Shown here: in pieces, positions 7,938 through 17,723 of the stretch
How the letters are laid out: the number at the start of each line of letters is the position of its first letter
Numbering within the stretch: the stretch's first letter is position 1
NCBI GenBank assembly: GCA_027307335.1
Contig: DAHUXD010000006.1
Coordinates: 1 to 45,340, forward strand
Direction of reading: 5' to 3'
DNA length: 45,340 nt
DNA from: Acidobacteriota bacterium
Lineage (GTDB): Bacteria > Acidobacteriota > Thermoanaerobaculia > UBA5066 > Gp7-AA6
Translations under genes and position numbers: made by a program
Notes under the pieces: model-generated
What the model was told of the DNA's origin: nothing
Seen by the model: the letters and a program-made list of their open reading frames with translations, nothing else
Databases searched by the model: none

Positions 7938-9668
7938 TCACGGCGCCCCATCGCGCCGCCGATAGAGCGTGAACGGCGCGTGGGCCCGCGCCGCGGGAGG
8001 CGCGCCGATCGGGGAGATGGCGTAGCGCCCGGCGATCCACGCGGCGATCGAGCGGCCGTAGTCCTCGCCGAAGAGACCGTGGCCGTACTCGGCGGTCGGC
8101 CGCCGCCAGACGACGATCGCGGCGGGCCTCGCCCTCTCGAGCTCCGCGAGGACGTCCGACTCGTTCGCCTCCGTCAGGTAGCCCGGCAGGTACAGCTCGT
8201 GGCGGAGCGGGTTCGGGCGGCCGGAGAGGAAGTTTACGACCTCGCCCTCCGGGAACACGACGAGGCCGGAGCCCGGCGGCGTATCGGACGCGACGGCTCC
8301 CGCGACGTCCTCGATGGCGCGCGCGGTCTCGGGCGGCGCGGTGAGCATCCCGGCGGTTCCGCGGATCGGGACGCGCTCCTCGGCCAGGTAGAACGCGATG
8401 CGAGCCGCAAACGCGAGGGCCGCCACGATCCCGAGCGCCGCGCGGTATGCCGCGGCGAGGCGCGGCCTCTCGGCGGCCGCCGCCTCCTCCTCCGCGAGCG
8501 ACGCGGCGAGCCCGGCCGCGGCGACGAACGCGAAGAGGAGCGGCGGCGCCACGTACGGCGCGTCTCCGAGGAAGAAGAAACGACGATGGGAGGCGAGGAG
8601 TCCCATCGCGCCGAACCCCGAGAGCGAGGCCTCGCGGGCGGTGCGGCCCCCGCGCAGGCTCCGGACGAGCGCGACGAGGCAGACCAGGGGCGCGGCGCCG
8701 AGGAGGACGGGGCCCTCGAGCGCGCCGAGCCCGGCGCAGACGGCCGCGACGACGAGGACGATCCCGAGACGCCGCAGGCGGGACCGCATCCGCACGCGGT
8801 CCGAGCGCAGCGTCACCAGTTCGAGCGCGAGCCACGCTCCGTACCAGACGCACGCGGAGTAGACGAGGTTCGGAAGCCCCTCCCGCCACGGCCGGAGGCC
8901 GGCGAGACTCGAGCCGGCCGGGATCTCCTTCGGAATGTGGAGGAGGAAGACCGGCTGCTCGACAAGCAGGGCCCGCGCGCCCGCTCTGGCGAGGAAGAAG
9001 GCCCACACGGCGCCCGACACCGCGGCGAACGCCGCGAGGAGCGCGAGCAGGCGGACGGGCTCCCCCGGCCGCCGGCGGCGGACGAGGACGAGCGCGCAGG
9101 CGGCGAGCGCCGCGAGGCCCCACTCGACGCGGCACAGCCCCGCCAGCGCGGAGGCGACGCCGGCCCAGCCGGACCGCGCGCCGCGCGGGCCGTCGGCGCC
9201 CGCGAAGAGGAGCGCGAGGAGCGACAACGCCGCCGCGTGCCAGATGCGGTAGCCCATGCCGACGATCGCGCCGCCGGAGTTCGGCATGAAGACGAGCGCC
9301 GGGATCGCGAGCGCGGTCCAGAGCGCCGCCGAGGCGCGGTCCGCCACGCGGACGACGGCCGCGAAGAGCGCCGCGAGCGTCGCGGCGGCGGCGAGCGCGC
9401 CCGCGAGCGCGAGGGTCCCGAATCCCGAGCCGAAGACGCGGAACAACGCGGCGTGGAAGTACGGCGTCAGGGGACCGAACCAGTAGACGACGTCGCGGTA
9501 GAGGAGGCGCCCGCGCGCGAGCGCGTCGGGAACGATCCACTCGCGCCCCGAGTCGATCAGGGGATCGGACCACTTGCCGAGCGAGACGAGCGCGAGGACG
9601 ACCGTGGCCGCGAGCGCGAGCGCCGCGAGGAGGACGACGCCGCCGCGGCGGGCCGTTGCCGCGCTCAC
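7938..9668 (-). CDS. polytopic membrane protein, glycosyltransferase-39-like (tandem copy 2)
   Basis: 576 aa with repeated hydrophobic helices across the first 400 residues and a soluble C-terminal domain (GSGLVVFPEGEVVNFL...ERARPAAIVVWRR...EYGHGLFGEDYG...IAAWIAGRYAI). The loop after helix 1 holds WSDPLIDSGREW and GRLLYRDVVYWFGPLTPYF, placed like the acidic catalytic loop of GT-C transferases. It is a clear paralogue of the gene directly upstream and a distant relative of the 3593-6109 protein. GTG 9668 overlaps the upstream stop as GTGA, fixing the start and the operon. The activity is unproven; sugar transfer from a polyprenyl carrier is an inference. Confidence 0.85.
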   Translation of the reverse strand: MSAATARRGGVVLLAALALAATVVLALVSLGKWSDPLIDSGREWIVPDALARGRLLYRDVVYWFGPLTPYFHAALFRVFGSGFGTLALAGALAAAATLAALFAAVVRVADRASAALWTALAIPALVFMPNSGGAIVGMGYRIWHAAALSLLALLFAGADGPRGARSGWAGVASALAGLCRVEWGLAALAACALVLVRRRRPGEPVRLLALLAAFAAVSGAVWAFFLARAGARALLVEQPVFLLHIPKEIPAGSSLAGLRPWREGLPNLVYSACVWYGAWLALELVTLRSDRVRMRSRLRRLGIVLVVAAVCAGLGALEGPVLLGAAPLVCLVALVRSLRGGRTAREASLSGFGAMGLLASHRRFFFLGDAPYVAPPLLFAFVAAAGLAASLAEEEAAAAERPRLAAAYRAALGIVAALAFAARIAFYLAEERVPIRGTAGMLTAPPETARAIEDVAGAVASDTPPGSGLVVFPEGEVVNFLSGRPNPLRHELYLPGYLTEANESDVLAELERARPAAIVVWRRPTAEYGHGLFGEDYGRSIAAWIAGRYAISPIGAPPAARAHAPFTLYRRRDGAP

Positions 9669-11383
9669 GCGCCGCTCCCCGGCGCCCCGCGCCGCACGTA
9701 CAGGCGCGCCGCGCCCCGGCGCGACGGAGCGATCGGGCCGTCGTAGTTCCGCTCGATCCACTCGAGGATCCGCCGTCCGTAATCGTCGCCGAATCGCGCG
9801 GGGCCGTACTCGTCGGTCGGGCGCGGCCACACCAGGATCATTCGGGGCAACTGGCGCTCGAGCTCGGCGAGAACCTCCGGCTCGTTGTCCCCGGTGAGGT
9901 AACCCGGAATCAGGAGCTCGTGGCGCAGCGGATCGGGCAGGCCCGTCAGCGCGTTGAAGAGCTGGCCCTCGGGGAGAACGACCAGTTCGTCGGCGGGGCG
10001 CGCCCGCTCCCGGATCGCTCGGACGGCGTCCGCGATCTCGCCCGCCCGCGTGGGCGACGCGGACAGCATCCCTCGGGTTCCGGCGACCGGCACGCGCTCG
10101 TCGCCGAGGTACTGCGTCATCCGCCACCCGAACGCGGCCGCGATCAGGACGGCGAGGCCGGCCGAGTTCGCGACGGCGAGGCGGCGGCGGTCGGCGCCGC
10201 GGCCCGCCGACGCCGACGCGAGGTGCAGCAGGCCCACGCCGCCGACGAGCGCGAACAGGAGCGGCGGCCCGACGTAGGCGCCGTCCACGATGTGAAAGGG
10301 CCGCCGATGAAAGGCGAGGAGCCCGACGAGTCCGCACGCGGCGAGCGCCGCTCCCGAGGGCCTCCCGCGTCGCAGGAATCCGGCGACGATCGCCGCGAGG
10401 CAGGCGACGGGCGCCGCTCCGAACGCGACGCCGCCGCCCGCGCCCCCGGCCGCCGCCGAGAGGCCGAGGAGCGCCAGCACCGCCGCGGCGACGCCGAGCG
10501 AGACCCCGCGCCGCGCGCCGCTCTTCGGCAGCACGACCCAGCGCACCGCGAGCGCCACGCCCGCCCAGAGCGCGGCGGAATAGACGAGCTCCGCGAGCCC
10601 CCGGGGCCAGCGTCGGATGCCCGAGTACGAGACGAGGAAGCGGCGCGTCTCGGGCGACACGCCGAGGAGGAGCACGTGCCCGTCCCCGAGCACCGCGCGC
10701 CACCCGGCGCGCAGGACGGCGACACCGAGACCCGCGGCGAAGACGAGGAGCGCCGCGACGGCGGCCGTCGCCGCGCGCCCCGGTCGCGGGCGGCGAGCGA
10801 GGAGGACAGCGGTCACGACGCCGGCGACCGCCATGATCCCCCACTCGGCGCGGCAGAGGCCGGCGAGCCCGGCGCAGGCGCCGGCGAGCGCCGCGCGTCC
10901 GGCAGGCGACCGGCCCGCCGGCGCGCTCGCGAGCGCGATCGCCAGGAGCGTGAAGGCGGCGGGGTGCCAGATCCGGTACCCCATCCCGATGATCGCGCCG
11001 CCGGAGTTCGGCATGAACAGAAGCGCGGGGATCGCGAGCGCGGCGCCGAGCAGAGCATCCCGCGGCGAGGCGACGCGCCTCAGGCACGCCCAGAGCGCGG
11101 CGAGGATGCCGAGCGAGGCGGCGGCACCGGCGATCGCCAGGCTCCGGAAGCTCGAGCCGAAGACGCGGAAGAACGCCGCCTGGAAGTGGGGCGTGAACGG
11201 GCCGAACCAGTACACGACGTCCCGGTAGAGAACGCGGCCGCGCGCGAGAGCGTCCGCGTAGGCCCACTCGATGCCCGAGTCGACGATCGCGTCGGACCAC
11301 TTTCCCTTCGAGACGAAGTAGAGGGCGGCCGTCGCGACGGCGACGCCCAGGGCCGCGAGGGCCGCGCGCGGACGCGCCGTCAC
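9665..11383 (-). CDS. polytopic membrane protein, glycosyltransferase-39-like (tandem copy 1)
   Basis: 572 aa, same architecture as its downstream paralogue: an N-terminal helix, WSDAIVDSGIEW, GRVLYRDVVYWFGPFTPHF, a MPNSGGAIIGMGYRIWH segment shared almost exactly by both copies, many Ala/Leu-rich helices, then a soluble domain ending with EWIERNYDGPIAP and RLYVRRG. The two copies are plainly a tandem duplication with conserved loops and drifted helices. GTG 11383 begins 7 bp after the amidohydrolase stop. It probably belongs to the leftward purF-amidohydrolase transcript. The role is unknown; a GT-C glycosyltransferase is the best guess. Confidence 0.85.
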   Translation of the reverse strand: MTARPRAALAALGVAVATAALYFVSKGKWSDAIVDSGIEWAYADALARGRVLYRDVVYWFGPFTPHFQAAFFRVFGSSFRSLAIAGAAASLGILAALWACLRRVASPRDALLGAALAIPALLFMPNSGGAIIGMGYRIWHPAAFTLLAIALASAPAGRSPAGRAALAGACAGLAGLCRAEWGIMAVAGVVTAVLLARRPRPGRAATAAVAALLVFAAGLGVAVLRAGWRAVLGDGHVLLLGVSPETRRFLVSYSGIRRWPRGLAELVYSAALWAGVALAVRWVVLPKSGARRGVSLGVAAAVLALLGLSAAAGGAGGGVAFGAAPVACLAAIVAGFLRRGRPSGAALAACGLVGLLAFHRRPFHIVDGAYVGPPLLFALVGGVGLLHLASASAGRGADRRRLAVANSAGLAVLIAAAFGWRMTQYLGDERVPVAGTRGMLSASPTRAGEIADAVRAIRERARPADELVVLPEGQLFNALTGLPDPLRHELLIPGYLTGDNEPEVLAELERQLPRMILVWPRPTDEYGPARFGDDYGRRILEWIERNYDGPIAPSRRGAARLYVRRGAPGSGA

Positions 11384-11390
11384 TCCCGAC

Positions 11391-12707
11391 TCAAGGTCCG
11401 CGCCTCGTCTGCATCGGCGCGACGCGCACGCCGGCCTTCCAGACGCCGTCGATGTCCCTCGGCGCGGGGGGGTCCGAGAGGAGGACGAGGAAGTCGGCGC
11501 GCTTGCCCGCCTCGAGCGTCCCGCGGTCGCCGTCGATCGCGAGCGAGCGCGCCGCCGTTCGGGTGGCCGAGCGCAGCGCCTCGACGCGCGTGAGGCCCGC
11601 GGCGACGTACAGCTGCATCTCGATCCAGATGGCGGCGCCCGGCAGCGCCCACATGTCGGTGCCGAGCGCGACGGGAACGCCCGCGGCGTGGAGCCTCCGC
11701 AGGTTCTCGCGGAGCGCCGGCAGGCGCCGCTTCACGTTCTCGAAGTTGGGAAAGCGCTCGCGGTAGAGCGCGGCGTACGCGTCGGACCGGAGGCGTTCCA
11801 GGGTGTCGGGAAGGAGCCAGTCGTCGAAACCCGGAGGGGAAACGACCGTCCCGTCCGCGGCGACGAGCGGACGGCGCGGGTCGCCGAGCGTTCGCCACAC
11901 GAAGCCGTGCGTGTCCGCCAGGAACTCGAAGATGTCCATCGTCGGCACGTAGAAGACCGGGCGCGCCTTCATCACGGCCATCGTCGCGTCGTCGATCGGC
12001 TCGAGGACCCCGTGTGCGAGCGATGTGGCGCCGCCAGCGATCGCGGCTTTGGCGTCCTCGAGGTTCGGCGCGTGCACGATCGACCGCATTCCCTGAGCCT
12101 CCGCCTCGGCGAGGAGCGCCCGGAGGACCGCGGGCGAGGTCTTCGGCAGCGCGGGGAGCGGCGCGCGGCACCACGCCATGTCGTCGAGCATGATCTTGAT
12201 CTCGCGAGAGCCGAGCTCCTTCGCCTTTCGCACGGACGCGCGCGCCTCGTCCGGCGTCGACGCAAAGCGGTTCAGGTTCGCGTCCGGCGGCTCGTCCCGT
12301 CCCCACCAGCCGCCGCGGACCGTGAAGATGGGCGCCGCGGGAAAGATCTCCGGGATGTCCGCCCGGGTGCGCGATGCCGCCGCGAGCCTCTGCGACGCCG
12401 CGACGTCCTCGGCCATGAGGCGGACCGACGTGATGCCCCAGTTCAGCATCGCTTTCAGGTCCGCGTCCGACTCCGCGTGGACGTGCGCGTCGATCAGGCC
12501 GGGGACGATCCACTTGCCGTCCTCCCCGATGACCTGCGCGGCCGCCGGCAGCTTCGCCAACGCGTCCGGCGTCGCGGCGCCGACGGAAACGATCCGGCCG
12601 TTCTCGACGACGAGGAGGGAGTTCGGGATCGGCGGCGCGCCGGTGCCGTCGACGAGCGTCGCGCCCCGGAGTGCGATCACGGCGGCCAGGAGGCTCGGTC
12701 CGTGCAA
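11391..12707 (-). CDS. amidohydrolase family metal-dependent hydrolase
   Basis: About 438 aa, an imidazolonepropionase/prolidase-like amidohydrolase. A small beta domain at each end (VDGTGAPPIPNSLLVVENGRI; GTLEAGKRADFLVLL) flanks a TIM barrel. The metal ligands are visible: GLIDAHVHAE (HxH), the candidate carboxylated Lys in REIKIMLDD, VHAPN, LAHGVLEP and the final Asp in ALGTDMW. The substrate cannot be read from the sequence. No Sec signal is obvious. The start is uncertain: TTG 12707 gives MHGPSLLAAVIAL, and an in-frame GTG at 12680 begins right at the conserved beta strand. It lies 30 bp after purF with no terminator seen. Confidence 0.88.
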   Translation of the reverse strand: MHGPSLLAAVIALRGATLVDGTGAPPIPNSLLVVENGRIVSVGAATPDALAKLPAAAQVIGEDGKWIVPGLIDAHVHAESDADLKAMLNWGITSVRLMAEDVAASQRLAAASRTRADIPEIFPAAPIFTVRGGWWGRDEPPDANLNRFASTPDEARASVRKAKELGSREIKIMLDDMAWCRAPLPALPKTSPAVLRALLAEAEAQGMRSIVHAPNLEDAKAAIAGGATSLAHGVLEPIDDATMAVMKARPVFYVPTMDIFEFLADTHGFVWRTLGDPRRPLVAADGTVVSPPGFDDWLLPDTLERLRSDAYAALYRERFPNFENVKRRLPALRENLRRLHAAGVPVALGTDMWALPGAAIWIEMQLYVAAGLTRVEALRSATRTAARSLAIDGDRGTLEAGKRADFLVLLSDPPAPRDIDGVWKAGVRVAPMQTRRGP

Positions 12708-12737
12708 GGCGAAGGACGGCAGGTCGGCGGCGGCCGC

Positions 12738-14144
12738 CTACTTCGCGTCGAGCGCGTGCTCCTTCTCGCGCTCCTCTTCCTCGACCTCGACGGGGTAGAT
12801 GCCGGTGAAGCAGGCCGTGCACGTCGCCTGCTGGGGCCGCCCGAACGCGTCGAGCATTCCCTCGACCGAGAGGTAGCCCAGGCTGTCCGCGTCGATGAAG
12901 CGGCGGATCTCCTCGTTCGACTGGTTGGCGGCGATGAGCTCGCCCCGCGTCGGCGTGTCGATCCCGTAGTGGCAGCTGTTCATCGTCGGCGGCGACGAGA
13001 TCCGGACGTGGACCTCCTTCGCGCCGGCCTCGCGGATCATCTGGACGATCTTGCGCGACGTCGTCCCGCGGACGATCGAGTCGTCGACGAGCACGACGCG
13101 CTTGCCGCCGACGACCTCGCGCACGGGGTTCAGCTTGACCTTGACGCCGAAGTGCCGGATCGCCTGCTTCGGCTCGATGAACGTGCGGCCGACGTAGTGG
13201 TTGCGCACGAGGCCCATCGCGAACGGGATGCCGGACTCCTCGGCGAAGCCGAGCGCCGCGTACATGCCCGAGTCGGGCACGGGCACGACGACGTCGGCCT
13301 CCGCCGGGTGCTCGCGGGCGAGACGGCGGCCGAAGGCCTGGCGCGACGCCGCGACGCTGCGGCCGAAGACCTTCGAGTCCGGCCGCGCGAAATAGACGTG
13401 CTCGAAGACGCAGGGCGTCGAGATCGGGAAGGCGAACCGGTGCGAGGCGACGCCGTCCCGCGAGAGGTGCACGATCTCCCCCGGCTCGATGTCCCGCTCG
13501 TAGCGCGCCCCGATCAGGTCGAAGGCGCACGTCTCCGAGGCCACGACCGGCGAGCCCTCGCGCACCCCGAGCGACAGAGGGCGGATCCCGTTCGGGTCCC
13601 GCACCGCGAAGATGCCCTCGCGCGACAGGATGACGAGCGAGTAGGCGCCGCGGACTTCCGAGAGGGCGTCGGCGATCGCGCCCGCGAGCGTCGGCGCCGA
13701 GGACCGCGCGATCAGGTGGAGGATGACCTCCGAGTCCGACGTGGTCGTGAACAGGGCGCCCTTGCTCTCGAGCGAGGCCCGGATCTCGCGCGCGTTGACG
13801 AGGTTGCCGTTGTGGGCGAGGCCGAGGGGGCCGCGGCCCGTGGCGAACACGATCGGCTGGGCGTTCGCGAGCAGCGAGGCCCCGGAGGTCGAGTAGCGCA
13901 CGTGGCCGATGGCGGTCCGGCCCGGCAGGCGCGAGATCCGCACCTCGTCGAAGACGTCGGCGACGTAGCCCATCTCGCGCTCGACGTGGATCGCGCCGGC
14001 GTCGTCGAGCGTGGCGATGCCCGCCGACTCCTGGCCCCGATGCTGCAGCGCGTAGAGGCCGAGGTACGCCAGGTTGGCGGCATCGTCCGAATCGCAGACC
14101 CCGAAGACGCCGCACTCGTCCGAGAACCCGCCCCGGTAGGCCAT
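12738..14144 (-). CDS. purF: amidophosphoribosyltransferase PurF (Bacillus-type)
   Basis: 468 aa; the first committed step of purine synthesis, PRPP + glutamine to phosphoribosylamine. Cys11 in DECGVFGV becomes the N-terminal nucleophile after removal of a 10-residue propeptide, as in B. subtilis PurF. The glutaminase domain shows LYALQHRGQESAG and GHVRYST, and the PRPP loop is VVLVDDSIVRGTT. Three sites (STPCVFEH, MNSCHYGID, ATCTACFTG) supply the four cysteines of a [4Fe-4S] cluster, marking the cluster-containing class. ATG 14144 gives the family's usual N-terminus. It is divergent from the DUF1800 gene and distant from the other purine genes. Confidence 0.97.
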   Translation of the reverse strand: MAYRGGFSDECGVFGVCDSDDAANLAYLGLYALQHRGQESAGIATLDDAGAIHVEREMGYVADVFDEVRISRLPGRTAIGHVRYSTSGASLLANAQPIVFATGRGPLGLAHNGNLVNAREIRASLESKGALFTTTSDSEVILHLIARSSAPTLAGAIADALSEVRGAYSLVILSREGIFAVRDPNGIRPLSLGVREGSPVVASETCAFDLIGARYERDIEPGEIVHLSRDGVASHRFAFPISTPCVFEHVYFARPDSKVFGRSVAASRQAFGRRLAREHPAEADVVVPVPDSGMYAALGFAEESGIPFAMGLVRNHYVGRTFIEPKQAIRHFGVKVKLNPVREVVGGKRVVLVDDSIVRGTTSRKIVQMIREAGAKEVHVRISSPPTMNSCHYGIDTPTRGELIAANQSNEEIRRFIDADSLGYLSVEGMLDAFGRPQQATCTACFTGIYPVEVEEEEREKEHALDAK

Positions 14145-14235
14145 TGGAGAAGCATCTTAACATTGACGCCGTTCGACTTAATCCCGCCTCCCGCTCCGTA
14201 ATCCGCGCGTCGCGCGCGCTCGTCCAACGGGACGG

Positions 14236-15908
<1,673 letters not shown>

Positions 15909-15912
<4 letters not shown>

Positions 15913-17162
15913 GCGGCTGCGACCGGCGCCTCTTCCTGAAGTCGACGGGGATCGCCCTCGTCGCCGGCGGCTTCCTGCCGAAGGTCTTCGTCCGCATGGC
16001 TTCGGCGGCCGAGACCCGGACGTCGCGACGCGTGCTCGTCGTGATCTTCCAGCGCGGCGCGGTCGACGGCCTGAACGTCCTCGTGCCGTACGGCGAGAGC
16101 GACTACTACGCCGCGCGGCCCACGATCGCGGTGCCTCGGCCGGGCTCCTCGGGCCGCCCCGCACTCGACCTCGACGGCTTCTTCGGGCTGCACCCCTCGC
16201 TCGCGGCGCTGGTCCCGTATTTCCACGACGGCTCCGCGGCGTTCGTCCATGCGGTCGGAAGCCCGGACGCGACGCGCTCCCACTTCGACGCCCAGGACTT
16301 CATGGAGTCGGGGACCCCGGGAACCCGGACGACGCGCGACGGGTTCCTCGCGCGCGCGCTCGCGGCGACGCCGGAGGCGAAGCCCTCGCCCCTGCGCGCC
16401 GTCGCGATCTCGCCGGCGATGCCGCGGATCCTGGCCGGCTCCTCGGGCGCGGTCGCGATGCGCACCCTCGAGGGCTTCGGACTGCGCGGCGGCGGCGACC
16501 GCGAGGGAACGGCCGGGACGTTCGAGGCCATGTACGACGACGCGGTCGCGGGGACGTTGCGCGCCACCGCGCGCGAATCGTTCGACGCCCTGCGCGTCCT
16601 GAAGAGCTCGGATCCGTCGGGCCTTCCTCCGGAGAACGGCGCCGTCTATCCGCGCGGGCCGCTCGGCGCGGCGCTCCGCCAGATCGCGCAGCTCATCCGC
16701 GCCGGCGTCGGCCTCGAGGTGGCCTTCACGGACGTCGGCGGCTGGGACACGCACGCGGGAGAGGGCGGCAGCGACGGCCAGCTCGCGAACCGCCTGCGCG
16801 ACTTCGGCGACGCGATCGCGGCCTTCGCCCGCGATCTCGGATCGAGGATGGCCGACGTGACCCTCGTGACGCTATCGGAATTCGGGCGGACGGCGCGGGA
16901 GAACGGGAACCGCGGCACCGACCACGGCCACGCGAACGTGATGCTCCTTCTCGGCGGTGGCGTCCGGGGCGGCCGCGTCTACGGGCGATGGCCCGGCCTC
17001 GCGCCCGACCGGCTCTACGAGGGGCGGGACCTCGCGGTCACGACCGACTTCCGCGACGTCTTCGCCGAGGTCCTCGCGAGCCGCATGGGCGTCGCGGATC
17101 TGTCCGCGGTCTTCCCGGGCTACCCGTGCGACCCGCGGAGGCGCCCGGGCATCCTCGTCTGA
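15909..17162 (+). CDS. DUF1501 family Tat-exported protein
   Basis: 417 aa. The N-terminus CDRRLFLKSTGIALVAGG is a twin-arginine signal, followed by the DUF1501 (sulfatase/alkaline-phosphatase-like fold) domain with VVIFQRGAVDGLN, HPSLAALVPYF, SRSHFDAQDFMESG-like and DVGGWDTHAGEGG segments, and the C-terminal FGRTARENGNRGTDHGHANVMLLLGGGV. The start overlaps the DUF1800 stop (ATGA), so the two are translationally coupled and probably act together outside the inner membrane. The substrate is unknown. It ends at 17162; 17163-17338 is a decayed spacer. Confidence 0.94.
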
Positions 17163-17338
17163 AGGGACCGCTCGCGATCACGGCGATGGTCATCGAGCGC
17201 TGTGTCGCTAGGTCTCGTTTCTCAACACGTTGTTCCCAGGTAAGGTCTGTTGCCCATCTGGGCCCAGATCGGTGAGGCTGGTGGGTAGGCGCGAAACCGG
17301 GGTCCATGTCGAGAACCCTTTCCAGATGATCGGCAGGC
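17163..17338 (-). pseudogene. spacer with remnant of a TPR-like coding end
   Basis: No intact gene. Directly after the truncated regulator's stop, a shifted minus-strand frame reads DEPADHLERVLDMDPGFAPTHQ (about 17275-17340), which resembles the end of a TPR repeat (LERVLxMDPGFxPxH). It is likely the leftover C-terminal part of the broken regulator gene beside it. The segment also contains the 14-bp perfect palindrome at 17256-17269. Confidence 0.35.
17256..17269. repeat. perfect 14-bp palindrome
   Basis: ATCTGGGCCCAGAT is self-complementary over its full length with no loop. It is in the non-coding spacer between the DUF1501 stop and the decayed regulator. A dimeric protein site or chance are both possible; there is no T-tract for a terminator. 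Confidence 0.4.
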
Positions 17339-17593
17339 TCATCGCGGTTCGTGGGCGTCGTCGCCGATCGCGTCGCGAATCTCGGCGATGAGGCTCGTCA
17401 GGGCCCCGTCCGATACGAAGGATCCCGGCCAGAGCCTCTCGTGAATCTCGCTTTTCGAGACGGCCTTGGGGCGGTTCTGCAAGAGGAGCTCCAGGACCTG
17501 GAAGGCCTTGGGTTGGAGGCGCACCACCTTGCCTCCGGTTAGGAGCTGTCGCGTGTCGGAGTCGAGCACGCAATTCCCGAACGACCCTCGCAC
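17339..17593 (-). pseudogene. truncated OmpR-type winged-helix regulator
   Basis: 84 codons comprising almost only a Trans_reg_C winged helix (FGNCVLDSDTRQLL..., LQPKAFQVLELLL, EIHERLWPGSFVSDGALTSLIAEIRDAIGDDAHEPR), then TGA. About two thirds of these residues match the intact winged-helix/FHA gene at 31290-31949, which continues FVRTVHRVGYAF, so the last wing and any effector domain are missing here. GTG 17593 aligns with the ATG of the intact paralogue, and the upstream sequence (GCCGG...TTTTTTCCGG hairpin) is conserved too. A TPR-like fragment follows in another frame. It may still make a short DNA-binding peptide, but decay is more likely. Confidence 0.7.
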
Positions 17594-17710
17594 ATTCGCT
17601 CCCGGAAAAAAGCCGGAAGTTCCCCAGACCTTCCCGACGACTCCGACTCCGTCGCCGAGACACCGTGAATATGGCGCCGGTCTCACAACCGGGATGGCCG
17701 GCGCAGAGAA

Positions 17711-17717
17711 AAGGAGG
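17711..17717 (+). promoter_or_regulatory. strong Shine-Dalgarno AAGGAGG
   Basis: AAGGAGG lies 6 nt before the ATG at 17724 and decides that start over the longer open frame beginning upstream. A near-identical arrangement (AAGGAGGT, 5 nt, ATG) is found at 32063-32075, divergent from the paralogous regulator. Confidence 0.75.
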
Positions 17718-17723
17718 CCGGTC

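Noticed and set aside
17038-17307. Possible transposase fragment (TDLTWEQRVEKRDLA) in a minus-strand frame
   Set aside because: No recognisable transposase motif or terminal inverted repeats; it overlaps the DUF1501 gene antisense.
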